64,000 nt of DNA from Crenalkalicoccus roseus (GCF_004761865.1 NZ_SJDM01000007.1:1-64000); one strand, 5' to 3'; shown: positions 44,063-52,200, numbered from the stretch's first letter. The notes: generated by a model from the letters alone, not told the origin. Made by a program: numbers and translations.

Positions 44063-44962
44063 TCAGGCGAATTCGGCCGGCAGGGGCGGCGGAAAGGGCT
44101 GGTGCGGCCAGTCGCGGTGGTTGCGCACCGCGCCCCCCTCCCGCACCGCGGCGATGCGCGCGGGATCGAGGGTGCAGAACACCCAGCCCGGCGCGTCCAG
44201 CGCGCCCCGGGCCAGCACCCCGTCCTCCGGGAAGCCGCGGTCCACCGGGCCGAAGACGCCGGCGAAGCCGCGATTGACGTCGAGCGCCGCCGACCACGGC
44301 GCCTCGCCCACCGTCGGCGTGATGGCGACGTAGCACTGGTTCTCCATCGCCCGCGCCTGGGCGGCGATGCGCACCCGGTTGAAGCCGTGCATCGTGTCGG
44401 TGCAGGCCGGGGCCAGCACCAGCCAGGCGCCGGCCTCCACCTGGGCGCGCACGTGCTTCGGGAACTCCACGTCGTAGCAGATGGAGACGCCGATCCGCCC
44501 CCAGGGGGTGTCGAACACCGCCGGCGGGGCGCCGGCGGAGATGCCCCAGCGCTCGCGCTCGAAGCGCGTCATCATGCGCTTGTCCTGGAAGGCGAGGCGC
44601 CCCTCCGGGTCCAGCAGCGGGGCGCGGTTCACCACCCGCCCGTCCCCGGCCCGCACCGGCAGGCTGCCGGCCAGCAGCCAGACGCGGTGGCGCCGCGCCG
44701 CCTCGCGCATGGCGGCGAGCACCGCCTCCGCCGCGCCGACCATGGCGGCGAGTTCCGCGGCCTCGTCGGGCATGGCGGTGGGGGCGAGGGCGGCGCCGAG
44801 CTCGACGCAGGCGTATTCCGGCAGCACCAGCAGGTCGGCGCGGCCTTCCGCGCCGGCGATCCAGCGGTCGAGCTTCGCCGCCCAGGCGGCGACGCCCTCC
44901 GGCCGCTCCACCGGGTATTGCAGCAGGCCCAGGCGGAGCGGGCGCGCGGCGGCGCGGGCCAT
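44063..44962 (-). CDS. Carbon-nitrogen hydrolase (nitrilase superfamily)
   Basis: 299 residues. The Glu-Lys-Cys triad is visible as Glu49 (LLVLPEY), Lys128 (FQDKRMMT) and Cys162 (SICYDVEFP). The cysteine block with the following DVEFP suggests an amidase or carbamoylase-type member rather than a true nitrilase. The protein is cytoplasmic. The gene lies 4 bases after the GNAT gene and 10 bases before lpxB, so all three are probably one transcript. The pairing of a GNAT acetyltransferase with a nitrilase-like amidase is a recurrent arrangement. Confidence 0.88.
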   Translation of the reverse strand: MARAAARPLRLGLLQYPVERPEGVAAWAAKLDRWIAGAEGRADLLVLPEYACVELGAALAPTAMPDEAAELAAMVGAAEAVLAAMREAARRHRVWLLAGSLPVRAGDGRVVNRAPLLDPEGRLAFQDKRMMTRFERERWGISAGAPPAVFDTPWGRIGVSICYDVEFPKHVRAQVEAGAWLVLAPACTDTMHGFNRVRIAAQARAMENQCYVAITPTVGEAPWSAALDVNRGFAGVFGPVDRGFPEDGVLARGALDAPGWVFCTLDPARIAAVREGGAVRNHRDWPHQPFPPPLPAEFA

Positions 44963-44966
44963 CCGC

Positions 44967-45581
44967 TCAGCCCTTCCCGCCCTCGAGCGGGTCCTTCAGC
45001 CAGAAGGAGAGGCGATGCGGCGTCTCCTCCGCCTGGCCGATCTCCTTCCAGGAGAGGGTGCAGGCGATGTCCGGCCGCGGCACGTAGCCGCGCCGGCGCC
45101 AGAAGGCGTCGAGCGGGACGTGGCCGGGCGGCCGGCGCGGATCGTCCGGGTCCCGCACCACGGCGCAGAAGCAGGCGGCCGGCAGGCCGAGGCGGCGCGC
45201 ATGCGCCTCCCGCGCCGTGAAGAAGCCGACCCCGGCGCCGCGGCCGCGCCAGGCCGGCAGCAGCACCGACTCGCCGAAATAGCAGAAGCGCGCCGGATCG
45301 AGGCCGGCGCCGGCGAGCGCCCGGCGGAACTCCGCCGCCGCCTCCTGCATCGGCTGGCAGGTGGAGACGCCGACCGGCTCCTCCCCGTCGAAGGCGACCA
45401 CCAGCGCGGCGCCGGGGCTGGTGGCGTAGCTCGCGAGGTAGCGCTCCTCATAGGCCATGTCGCCCTCGTAGAGGTAGGGCCACTCGCGGAACACGGCGAT
45501 GCGCAGCCGCGCCAGCGCCGGCAGCAGCGGCGCGATGGCGGCGCCGGAGACGGTCTCCAGCCGCAGGGCAGGGGGGCTCAT
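44967..45581 (-). CDS. GNAT family N-acetyltransferase
   Basis: 204 residues from ATG at 45581; no strong ribosome site is visible, and an upstream ATG at 45617 would add 12 low-complexity residues. The acetyl-CoA-binding region reads SVLLPAWRGRGAGVGFFTAR (R/Q-x-x-G-x-G/A form), preceded by FDGEEPVGVSTCQPM. The acceptor is unknown. The nitrilase-family gene follows after 4 bases, suggesting the two act on the same amine or amide. Confidence 0.8.
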   Translation of the reverse strand: MSPPALRLETVSGAAIAPLLPALARLRIAVFREWPYLYEGDMAYEERYLASYATSPGAALVVAFDGEEPVGVSTCQPMQEAAAEFRRALAGAGLDPARFCYFGESVLLPAWRGRGAGVGFFTAREAHARRLGLPAACFCAVVRDPDDPRRPPGHVPLDAFWRRRGYVPRPDIACTLSWKEIGQAEETPHRLSFWLKDPLEGGKG

Positions 45582-45650
45582 GCCGGGAGGGATAGGGTGG
45601 CGCCCGCCCCGGCGCAAATGCCGCGCCGGGGGGATGCGCGCCCGGCCCTC

Positions 45651-46709
45651 TCAGCCCCGGCCCGCCGCGGCGATCCCGGCCTGCTCCCGCGCGCTGGCGA
45701 GGAAGGCGTCGAGCCCCTTCTCCACCGCCGCGCGGTCGAGGTCGCGCAGGATGAACACCAGGCGGGACCGGCGATCCTCCCGCCCGTCCTCCCCCCGCGG
45801 CCAGGCGGCGAGCCGCACCGGGGGATGGAACAGGTGCTGCACGCCGTGGATGGCGACCGGCCGCTCCTCCCCCTGCAGGTGCAGGATGCCCTTGACGCGC
45901 AGCACGCTCTCGCCGCGGGTCATGGCCAGCACCTCGAGCCAGGTGGCGAGGCCGTCCCAGGGCAGGGGCTCCTCGAAGGTGAGGCAGAAGGCGCGGATGC
46001 GCGCGTCGTGCCGGTTCGGGTCGTGGTGATGCCCGTGCGCATGGGCCGCCCCGGCCTCCGCCGCCAGCCAGCGCGCCACCTCCGGCGCCTTGCCCGCGGC
46101 GTCGAACGGGCCGCAGCCGAGCAGCGCCGCGGGCGCGATCTCCCCCCGCACCGCCTCGAGCAGCGGCGCGCCGGGATTGAGCGCGGCGAGGCGCGCGCGC
46201 AGCGCCGCCACCCGGTCCGGGGCCGCGCGGTCGGTCTTGGTGAGCACCAGCCGGTCGGCGACCGCGGCCTGCTTCACCGCCTCGGGCTGCGCGTCCAGCG
46301 TGGCCATGCCGGCCACCGCGTCCACCAGCGTCACCACGCCGTCGAGGCGGAAATGCCGCAGCAGCAGCGGCTCGGCCATCAGCGTCTGCAGGATCGGCGC
46401 CGGGTCGGCGAGGCCCGTGGTCTCGATCGCGACGCGCCGGAGGGGCCGGCCCGCCTCCATCCGCGCGGCGAGGCCGCGCAGCGCCCGCACCAGGTCGCCG
46501 CGCACGGTGCAGCAGAGGCAGCCGGCGTTGAGCAGCACCGTGTCCTCGTCCAGCGCCTCCACCAGCAGGTGGTCGAGGCCGATCTCGCCGAACTCGTTGA
46601 CCAGCACGGCGGTGTCCGCCATGTCCGGATGCCTGAGCAGCCGGTTCAGCAGCGTGGTCTTGCCGGCGCCGAGGAAGCCGGTGAGCAGGGTGACGGGAAC
46701 CGGCGTCAT
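45651..46709 (-). CDS. CobW/COG0523 family GTP-binding metallochaperone
   Basis: 352 residues. GTPase motifs: GFLGAGKTT at 11-19 (Walker A), the metal-binding GCLCC with Cys64, Cys66 and Cys67, ETTGLADPAP, and the NKxD equivalent TKTD. A His-rich loop AHAHGHHHDPNRH links the G domain to the C-terminal CobW domain. The family inserts or carries zinc, cobalt or other metals. Context decides: it is encoded directly downstream of hisI (ATGA overlap), and both are divergent from zur, so this is most likely a zinc chaperone of the ZNG1/YeiR kind, made when zinc is low. Confidence 0.9.
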   Translation of the reverse strand: MTPVPVTLLTGFLGAGKTTLLNRLLRHPDMADTAVLVNEFGEIGLDHLLVEALDEDTVLLNAGCLCCTVRGDLVRALRGLAARMEAGRPLRRVAIETTGLADPAPILQTLMAEPLLLRHFRLDGVVTLVDAVAGMATLDAQPEAVKQAAVADRLVLTKTDRAAPDRVAALRARLAALNPGAPLLEAVRGEIAPAALLGCGPFDAAGKAPEVARWLAAEAGAAHAHGHHHDPNRHDARIRAFCLTFEEPLPWDGLATWLEVLAMTRGESVLRVKGILHLQGEERPVAIHGVQHLFHPPVRLAAWPRGEDGREDRRSRLVFILRDLDRAAVEKGLDAFLASAREQAGIAAAGRG

Positions 46710-47128
46710 CGCCCGTACAGCGCCTCCGGATCGGCCTCGGGCGCGGCGATGGCGGCGAGCTCGCCGTCGCGCAGCGCCTGGAAGAAGCAGGTGCGCCGCC
46801 CGGTGTGGCAGGCGACGCCGTGCTGGTCCACGAGCGCGAGCAGCGTGTCGCCGTCGCAGTCGAGGCGGAGATCCACCAGGCGCTGCACCTGGCCCGAGGT
46901 CTCGCCCTTGCGCCACAGCCCGCCGCGGCTGCGGGAGAAGTAGCAGACGCGGCCGGTCGCCAGCGTCTCCTCCACCGCCTCGCGGCTCATCCAAGCCATC
47001 ATCAGCACCTCGCCCGTGTCGTGCTGCTGGGCGATGCAGGGCACGAGGCCGCGCTCGTCGAAGCGGATGGCGGCGATCAGCCGCCCGCGCAGGGCAGCGT
47101 CGGCGACCTGGCAGGGCGCTTGGGACAT
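46706..47128 (-). CDS. hisI: Phosphoribosyl-AMP cyclohydrolase
   Basis: 140 residues, a stand-alone HisI. It opens the purine ring of phosphoribosyl-AMP in histidine biosynthesis. The zinc ligands are intact: Cys91 in LDCDGD, Cys107 and Cys114 in VACHTGRRTCF. The ribosome site GAGGAGG is 7 bases from ATG at 47128. Its position upstream of a COG0523 metallochaperone and opposite zur is unusual for a histidine gene and suggests that supply of zinc to HisI is protected during starvation. Whether another hisI exists elsewhere in the genome cannot be seen here. Confidence 0.93.
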   Translation of the reverse strand: MSQAPCQVADAALRGRLIAAIRFDERGLVPCIAQQHDTGEVLMMAWMSREAVEETLATGRVCYFSRSRGGLWRKGETSGQVQRLVDLRLDCDGDTLLALVDQHGVACHTGRRTCFFQALRDGELAAIAAPEADPEALYGR

Positions 47129-47145
47129 GCGGAACCTCCTCGGAC

Positions 47146-47158
47146 GATATAATGTATC
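47146..47158. promoter_or_regulatory. Zur/Fur-type operator candidate between hisI and zur
   Basis: GATATAATGTATC is a 6-1-6 inverted repeat with one mismatch. It is an AT-rich island in GC-rich DNA, in the middle of the 58-base divergent gap. It contains TATAAT, an exact sigma-70 -10 hexamer on the plus strand, so a bound repressor would cover the zur promoter. The spacing and symmetry fit Fur-family operators. It probably serves both directions. Confidence 0.6.
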
Positions 47159-47186
47159 TCTCTGCGGCCGCGAGAGGAGGAACCGC

Positions 47187-47657
47187 ATGGCACGCACGGT
47201 GGAGGCGGTGCTGGACCACGCCGCGGCGGCCTGCGCCCGGCGCGGGGCGCAGCTCACCCCGCTGCGGCGGGAGGTGCTGCGCCTGGTGCTGGAGGCGGAA
47301 GGGCCGGTCGGTGCCTACGCCCTGCTCGACCGGCTGAAGGAGACGCGCGCCGGTGCCGCGCCGCCCACCGTCTACCGCGCGCTCGACTTCCTGCTGGAGC
47401 AGGGGCTGATCCACAAGGTGGAGCGGCTGAACGCCTTCGTCGGCTGCGCCGAGGCGCCGCACGGCCATGCCGGGGCGGGGGACGGGCATGGGCATCCGCA
47501 CCAGTTCCTGATCTGCCGCCGCTGCGGCGCCACCACCGAGATCAGCGACGCGGCGGTGACGCAGGCCCTGGCCGCGGCCGCCGGCCGCGCCGGCTTCGTC
47601 CTGCACGGCGCCACGGTGGAGGCCGAGGGGCTCTGCGCCCGCTGCGCGCAGGGCTGA
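47187..47657 (+). CDS. zur: Fur family transcriptional regulator, probably Zur
   Basis: 156 residues from ATG at 47187 with AGAGGAGG before it. The winged-helix part shows LTPLRREVLRLVLEAEGPVG and PPTVYRALDFLLEQGLIHKV (recognition helix region, about 58-78). The His-rich HGHAGAGDGHGHPHQFLICR leads into structural zinc pairs Cys110/Cys113 and Cys150/Cys153. These, and the His-rich segment, are seen in Zur proteins. The neighbouring hisI-COG0523 pair supports zinc, and the operator between them suggests autoregulation. A Fur or Mur assignment is less likely on context. Confidence 0.85.
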   Translation: MARTVEAVLDHAAAACARRGAQLTPLRREVLRLVLEAEGPVGAYALLDRLKETRAGAAPPTVYRALDFLLEQGLIHKVERLNAFVGCAEAPHGHAGAGDGHGHPHQFLICRRCGATTEISDAAVTQALAAAAGRAGFVLHGATVEAEGLCARCAQG

Positions 47658-47673
47658 CGCCCGGCGCGCGCGA

Positions 47674-47698
47674 AGGCGCCCGGCGGCGCCGGGCGCCT
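47674..47698. terminator. Bidirectional GC hairpin between convergent zur and metC
   Basis: A perfect 25-bp palindrome, AGGCGCCCGGC-GGC-GCCGGGCGCCT (11-bp stem, 3-base loop). It fills the 46-base gap between the two stop codons. No T tract on either side, but position and stability fit a shared terminator. Confidence 0.65.
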
Positions 47699-47703
47699 CA
47701 GCC

Positions 47704-48906
47704 TCAGCCTTCCAGCCGCCGCAGGCCCTGCTCCAGATCCGCGATGAGGTCGGCCGGATCCTCGAGCCCGATGTGGAAGCGCGCCATCGGCCCGCCGAAA
47801 TCGCCGGTGCCGGCGGTGCGGGTGATGAAGCCGGTGGTGGGCAGGGCCAGGCTCTCATACCCGCCCCAGCTCGCGCCGATGCCGAACAGGCGGAGGCCGT
47901 CTATGCAGCGCATCACGTCCTCCATCGCGTAGCGGGGCTGGAACACCACGCCGAACAGGCTGCAGGCACCGGTGAAGTCGCGCCGCCACAGGTGGTGCTG
48001 CGGGTGCGAGGGCAGGGCCGGGTGCAGCACCCTCAGCACCTCGGGCCGCCCGGCGAGCCAGCGCGCCACCTCGAGCCCGCTCGCCTCCTGGCGCTGCAGC
48101 CGCACCGCGAGGGTGCGGACGCCGCGCAGCGCCAGCCACACATCGTCCGGCGAGGCGTACTGGCCGAGCTGCGAGGCGGCACCGCGCACCGCCTTCCAGT
48201 CCTCCTCGCCGTTGACGGTGACGCTGCCGAGCAGGATGTCGGAATGCCCGCCGACATACTTGGTCAGCGCCTGGATCGAGACGTCCACCCCGTGCCGGAA
48301 GGGCTGGAAGTGGTGGATGCCCCAGGTGTTGTCCATCAGCACCTTCGCCCCGGCCGCATGGGCGGCGCGGGCGATGGCGGGGATGTCCTGGATCTCGAAG
48401 GTGTGGCTGCCGGGGCTCTCGGTATAGACCACGCGCGTGTTCGGGCGGATCAGGGCGCGCATTCCCGCCTCGTCCACGCAGGGGTCGTAATAGGTGGTCT
48501 CGATCCCCCAGCCCTTCAGCAGCCCGTCGCAGAGGCTGCGCGCGGGACCGTAGACGCTGTCCGGCACCAGGCAGTGGTCGCCGGCCTTGAGGTAGGCAAG
48601 CAGCGGCACGGCCACGGCGGCGAGGCCGGTGCCGACGATCAGGCAGCGCGTGCCGCCCTCGATCTCGGCCACCACGTCCTCGAGCGCGTAGTGGGTCGGC
48701 CCGCCCTGGGTGCCGTAGGTCATCACCTGGTCGTAGCGGTGCTTTGCCGCCTCGCGCCGGTGCAGGCAGTTCTCGTACAGCACGGTGGAGCCGCGGTGCA
48801 CCGGCGGGTTGACGAAGCCATAGGCCCGGGTGCCGGCCCGGCCGGCATGGCTCATGCGGGTGGCGAAGCCCTGGCCGGGGTGCTTGGGGGAGGAATCGTC
48901 GGGCAT
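47704..48906 (-). CDS. metC: Cystathionine beta-lyase
   Basis: 400 residues, a PLP fold-type I Cys/Met-metabolism enzyme that splits cystathionine to homocysteine, pyruvate and ammonia. Marks: NPPVHRGSTVLYENC near 34-48, YGTQGGPTHYALEDVVAEIE, VYTESPGSHTFEIQDIPAIA, VLMDNTWG, and the PLP lysine Lys216 in SIQALTKYVGGHSD. The ESPGS/TFE pattern favours MetC over cystathionine gamma-synthase. The start overlaps the stop of the sulfurtransferase gene by one base (TGATG), so the two are coupled. Confidence 0.92.
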   Translation of the reverse strand: MPDDSSPKHPGQGFATRMSHAGRAGTRAYGFVNPPVHRGSTVLYENCLHRREAAKHRYDQVMTYGTQGGPTHYALEDVVAEIEGGTRCLIVGTGLAAVAVPLLAYLKAGDHCLVPDSVYGPARSLCDGLLKGWGIETTYYDPCVDEAGMRALIRPNTRVVYTESPGSHTFEIQDIPAIARAAHAAGAKVLMDNTWGIHHFQPFRHGVDVSIQALTKYVGGHSDILLGSVTVNGEEDWKAVRGAASQLGQYASPDDVWLALRGVRTLAVRLQRQEASGLEVARWLAGRPEVLRVLHPALPSHPQHHLWRRDFTGACSLFGVVFQPRYAMEDVMRCIDGLRLFGIGASWGGYESLALPTTGFITRTAGTGDFGGPMARFHIGLEDPADLIADLEQGLRRLEG

Positions 48907-49751
48907 CAGGCGGTCACCTTCGGGGTCTCGGGCCGGCTGGCCCATTCGGTCCAGGATCCGTCGTAGACGGCAGCCTCGGGGAAGCCGGCGCGCTTCAGGC
49001 CGAGGGCGAGGATGCAGGCGGTGACGCCGCTGCCGCAGGAGGTCACCACCGGCTGCTCCTGCGTGACGCCCGCCCCCTCGAACAGGCGGCGCAGCGCGGT
49101 GGGGTCCTTCATGGTCTGGTCGGGGTTCAGCAGCTCCGTATAGGGCAGGCTGACCGCGCCGGGCATGTGGCCGGAGGGCAGGTCGGGGCGCGGCTCGGGC
49201 GCCGTGCCGTCGAAGCGCCCCTTGGCGCGGGCGTCGAGGATCAGCGCCCCGCCCCCGCCCTGGCGGACGATGCGCTTGACGTCGCCGATGCCCCGGATGC
49301 GCTCGGCCTGGAAGTCGGGCACGAAGTGGGCGGGAGGGGGGGCGGGCGGCTCTCCGGCTTCGGTGGGGCGGCCCTCCTTCACCCATTTCGGCAGGCCGCC
49401 ATCCAGCACCGCCGCGCGCTCATGGCCGAACAGGCGCATCAGCCACCAGCCGCGCGCCGCGCTGGCGAGGCCCTTCTGGTCATAGAACACCACCCGCGAG
49501 GCGTTGGAGACGCCGAGCGCCCCCATCAGCCGCGCGAAGCGCCCCGCGGTCGGGGCCATGTGCGGCAGGTCGGTGTCGGGATCGGCGATCTCGTCGATGT
49601 CGAAGTAGCGGGCGCCGGCGATGCGGGCCTCGCGGAATTTCGCGCGCCCGTCGAAGGGCTCGTTCGGCAGGTATTTGGTGGCGTCGAAGACGACGAGGTC
49701 GGGGCTGCCGAGCTCCGCCGCCAGCCATTCCGTGGAAACCAGCTCGTCCAT
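48906..49751 (-). CDS. sseA: Sulfurtransferase (rhodanese, 3-mercaptopyruvate type)
   Basis: 281 residues with two rhodanese domains. The catalytic Cys239 is in the C-terminal domain loop CGSGVTA, which matches the 3-mercaptopyruvate sulfurtransferase loop (CGSGVTA) rather than the thiosulfate type (CRKGVTA). Other marks: DIDEIADPDTDLPHM near 50, FYDQKGLASAARGWWLMRLF near 90, and VLDGGLPKWVKEG. It moves sulfur from mercaptopyruvate to cyanide or a thiol acceptor. Coupled to metC downstream and 5 bases after the AlaX gene. Confidence 0.92.
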   Translation of the reverse strand: MDELVSTEWLAAELGSPDLVVFDATKYLPNEPFDGRAKFREARIAGARYFDIDEIADPDTDLPHMAPTAGRFARLMGALGVSNASRVVFYDQKGLASAARGWWLMRLFGHERAAVLDGGLPKWVKEGRPTEAGEPPAPPPAHFVPDFQAERIRGIGDVKRIVRQGGGGALILDARAKGRFDGTAPEPRPDLPSGHMPGAVSLPYTELLNPDQTMKDPTALRRLFEGAGVTQEQPVVTSCGSGVTACILALGLKRAGFPEAAVYDGSWTEWASRPETPKVTA

Positions 49752-49756
49752 GGCGT

Positions 49757-50491
49757 TCACTCCCCGACCAGCGCGACATAGACGCGCCGGTTCTGCCTGC
49801 CCTTGCTCTCCAGCTTCGTCACCGCGACCTGCCCGATCTCCCGCGTCGAGCGCACATGCGTCCCGCCGCAGGGCTGCAGGTCCACGGGCGCCGCCTCGGG
49901 GCCGATGCGGATCAGGCGGATGCGCCCGGCGCCGCGCGGCGGCTGCACGGAAAGGGTGCGCACCAGGCCCGGGCTGGCGTCGAGCTCGGCCTCCTCGATC
50001 CAGCGCTCGCCCACCGGGTGGTCGGCGGCGATCAGGGCGTTCAGCCGCTCCGTCAGCCATTCCTTCGCCGGCGGGTCCGGCAGGTCGAAGTCGAGGCGCG
50101 ACCGTTCGGCGCCGATCTGCCCGCCGGTGACGCCGGCACCCGGGATCAGGCTGCACAGCAGGTGCAGGGTGGTGTGCATGCGCATGTGCCGGTGGCGCCG
50201 TGCCCAGTCCAGCACCGCGACCACCTCGGCGCCCATAGGAGGCAGGGCCGCGCCCGCCGCGGGCAGGTGCAGCACGCTCTCCCCCGGCCCCTTCACGGCG
50301 TTGGCGACGGGCATCTCGCCCCCCGCCCAGCGCAGCAGGCCGGCATCGCCGGGCTGGCCGCCGGCCTGGGGGTAGAAGACGGAGCGGTCGAGCACCACGC
50401 CCTCCGGCCCGGCGGCGAGCACCCGGGCGGCGCATTCGCTTGCATAGGCATCGGCGCGGTAGAGCGGTTCGGTCGGCATGGCCCCGTTCAT
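49757..50491 (-). CDS. Alanyl-tRNA editing protein (AlaX-like)
   Basis: 244 residues. It resembles the editing and C-terminal parts of alanyl-tRNA synthetase without the aminoacylation domain. The zinc-site motifs are present: the HxxxH region in RHMRMHTTLHLLCSL (about 103-117) and CGGTHVRSTREIG (about 208-220). It hydrolyses Ser- or Gly-mischarged tRNA-Ala in trans. A second ATG at 50479 is an equally good start (GGGG just before). It heads the AlaX-sseA-metC string; the link to sulfur amino acids is unexplained. Confidence 0.9.
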   Translation of the reverse strand: MNGAMPTEPLYRADAYASECAARVLAAGPEGVVLDRSVFYPQAGGQPGDAGLLRWAGGEMPVANAVKGPGESVLHLPAAGAALPPMGAEVVAVLDWARRHRHMRMHTTLHLLCSLIPGAGVTGGQIGAERSRLDFDLPDPPAKEWLTERLNALIAADHPVGERWIEEAELDASPGLVRTLSVQPPRGAGRIRLIRIGPEAAPVDLQPCGGTHVRSTREIGQVAVTKLESKGRQNRRVYVALVGE

Positions 50492-50531
50492 CGCCCGGCC
50501 CGCCCCCCGCCGGCAAGGCGGGGGAGGGGGA

Positions 50532-51170
50532 TCAGGCCCATTCGCGCCGCAGCCTCTCCCGGTGCTGGCGCAGCCAGTGGAGGCAGACCGCGGCGGTCAC
50601 GTTCTCGATCCGGTTGGCGTCGAGGGCGGCGAAAGCCTCCGCCGCCGGCAGGATCAGCAGTCGGGTGTCCTCGTTCTCGGCAGATAGGCCGTGGGTGCCG
50701 GCCTCCCCGGGCGGGGGGAGGGAGACCCGGGCGGCGTAGTAGAACATCACCTCGTCGCAGCCGCCCTGCATCAGCATGAAGCGCCCGATCCGCTCGAAGC
50801 GGTCCGGGCGGAGGCCGGTCTCCTCCGCGATCTCCCGGCGCGCCGCCGCCTCCGGGTCCTCCTCCGGCTCCAGCAGGCCGGCGGCGCATTCGATCATCAC
50901 CGGGCCGAGTCCGGCGGCCAGGGCCGGCAGGCGGAACTGCTCGATCAGCGCCACCGCATCGGCCACCGGGTCGTAGGGGAGGATGGCCACGCCGCGGCCG
51001 CGGCGCCACATCTCCCAGGTGAGTTCGCCGGACTGGGTGCCGTCGAAGCGCGTGTAGCGGAACCGCACGCGCTGCAGCGGGAAACGGCCGTCCCAGACCA
51101 CCGCGTCGTCGAGGATGGTGAGGCCGGGATGCGCCGGCACGGGCGGCGCCTTCGCTGGTCTGGCTTTCAT
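50532..51170 (-). CDS. Nudix hydrolase (ADP-ribose/GDP-mannose pyrophosphatase type)
   Basis: 212 residues. The Nudix box is complete: GLLEPEEDPEAAARREIAEE then TGL, near residues 98-120. The preceding AILPYDPVADAVALIEQFRL and the N-terminal strand typical of NudF/NudK place it with ADP-ribose or GDP-mannose pyrophosphatases. It cleaves a nucleotide-sugar diphosphate to two monophosphates in the cytoplasm. It stands alone, divergent from the DMT transporter gene. Confidence 0.9.
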   Translation of the reverse strand: MKARPAKAPPVPAHPGLTILDDAVVWDGRFPLQRVRFRYTRFDGTQSGELTWEMWRRGRGVAILPYDPVADAVALIEQFRLPALAAGLGPVMIECAAGLLEPEEDPEAAARREIAEETGLRPDRFERIGRFMLMQGGCDEVMFYYAARVSLPPPGEAGTHGLSAENEDTRLLILPAAEAFAALDANRIENVTAAVCLHWLRQHRERLRREWA

Positions 51171-51207
51171 GCGGCGCGGACCCTAGCCTTGGGGCGGAAC
51201 GCCGTCC

Positions 51208-52107
51208 ATGCGCACAATCCCAGATCTCGCCTCGCTCCGGCGCAGCCGGCGCCGCGCCGTCCTCCTCGTGCTCGGGGCGGCGGCGGTGTTCTCGATCGCC
51301 GCGGCCTTCGTCAAGGGGCTGGGCGGGGAGGTGCCGCTCGCCCAGGTGGTGTTCTGCCGCAACCTCTTCGCGATTCCCGTGCTGCTGCCGCTGCTGCTTG
51401 CCCAGGGCGGCGTCCGGGCGCTGCGCACCAGCCGGCCGGGGCTGCACCTGGCGCGGCTCGCCGCCGGGCTGATGGGCATGTTCGGCGCCTTCTACGGCTA
51501 CGCCCACCTGCCGCTGGCGACGGTGACGGCGCTCGGCTTCACCATGCCGCTGTTCCTGACGCTGCTCTCCGTGCCGCTGCTCGGGGAGCGCGTCGGGCCG
51601 CGGCGCGGCGCGGCGGTCGCCGTCGGCTTCGCCGGCGTGCTGCTGATGACCGGCCCCTTCGACGGCCATGGCGACCTCACGGCCATGGGCGTCGTGCTGC
51701 TCGGCGCCCTCGGCTGGGCGCTGGCGATGATCACCATCCGCCGCATGGGCGCGGCCGGGGAGAGCAATGTCGCGATCGTGCTGTGGTTCGCGATCGGCTC
51801 GGCCGTGGTGTCGGGGCTGCTCTGCCTGCCGGTCTGGGTCTGGCCGAGTCCCGGTCAATGGATGCTGCTGATCGGCACCGGCGTGGTCTCGGCGCTGGCC
51901 CAGATCATGATGACCGAGGGCTACCGGCGCGGCGAGCCGACCCTGCTCGCGCCCTTCGAGTATTCCGCCATCCTCTGGACCACGCTGATGGGAGTGCTGC
52001 TCTGGGCCGAGCTGCCGGACGGGTGGGATTTCGCCGGCATTGCGGTGCTGATCGCCTCGGGCCTCTATATCTGGCGCCGCGAGGTGGCGCTCGGGATTCG
52101 GCGGTGA
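51208..52107 (+). CDS. DMT family transporter (EamA domains)
   Basis: 299 residues with ten hydrophobic segments forming two EamA repeats. Repeat one carries VVFCRNLFAIPVLLPLLLAQ and FYGYAHLPLATVTALGFTMP; repeat two carries ALAQIMMTEGYRRGEPTLLA and FEYSAILWTTLMGVLLWAEL. Drug/metabolite transporters export amino acids, nucleobases or drugs. The substrate is unknown. It is followed 93 bases later by boxR on the same strand, but an inverted repeat in that gap suggests they are separate units. Confidence 0.9.
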   Translation: MRTIPDLASLRRSRRRAVLLVLGAAAVFSIAAAFVKGLGGEVPLAQVVFCRNLFAIPVLLPLLLAQGGVRALRTSRPGLHLARLAAGLMGMFGAFYGYAHLPLATVTALGFTMPLFLTLLSVPLLGERVGPRRGAAVAVGFAGVLLMTGPFDGHGDLTAMGVVLLGALGWALAMITIRRMGAAGESNVAIVLWFAIGSAVVSGLLCLPVWVWPSPGQWMLLIGTGVVSALAQIMMTEGYRRGEPTLLAPFEYSAILWTTLMGVLLWAELPDGWDFAGIAVLIASGLYIWRREVALGIRR

Positions 52108-52140
52108 GGTGGCGCTGGTGGCCCCATCCCCTTGTCCGCG

Positions 52141-52187
52141 GGGCAGATCCGCGTTTCCCGGTGATTCCAGGTCCCCGCGATCTGCCC
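52141..52187 (+). promoter_or_regulatory. Inverted repeat just upstream of boxR
   Basis: GGGCAGATC (52141-52149) and GATCTGCCC (52179-52187) are exact inverted arms, extended by GCG/CGC across a one-base bulge, with about 29 bases between. The downstream arm ends 13 bases before the boxR start codon. It could be a terminator for the transporter gene, a boxR operator, or a leader hairpin hiding the start. No TGCA element is present. Confidence 0.4.
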
Positions 52188-52200
52188 TAGGCTTGCCGCC

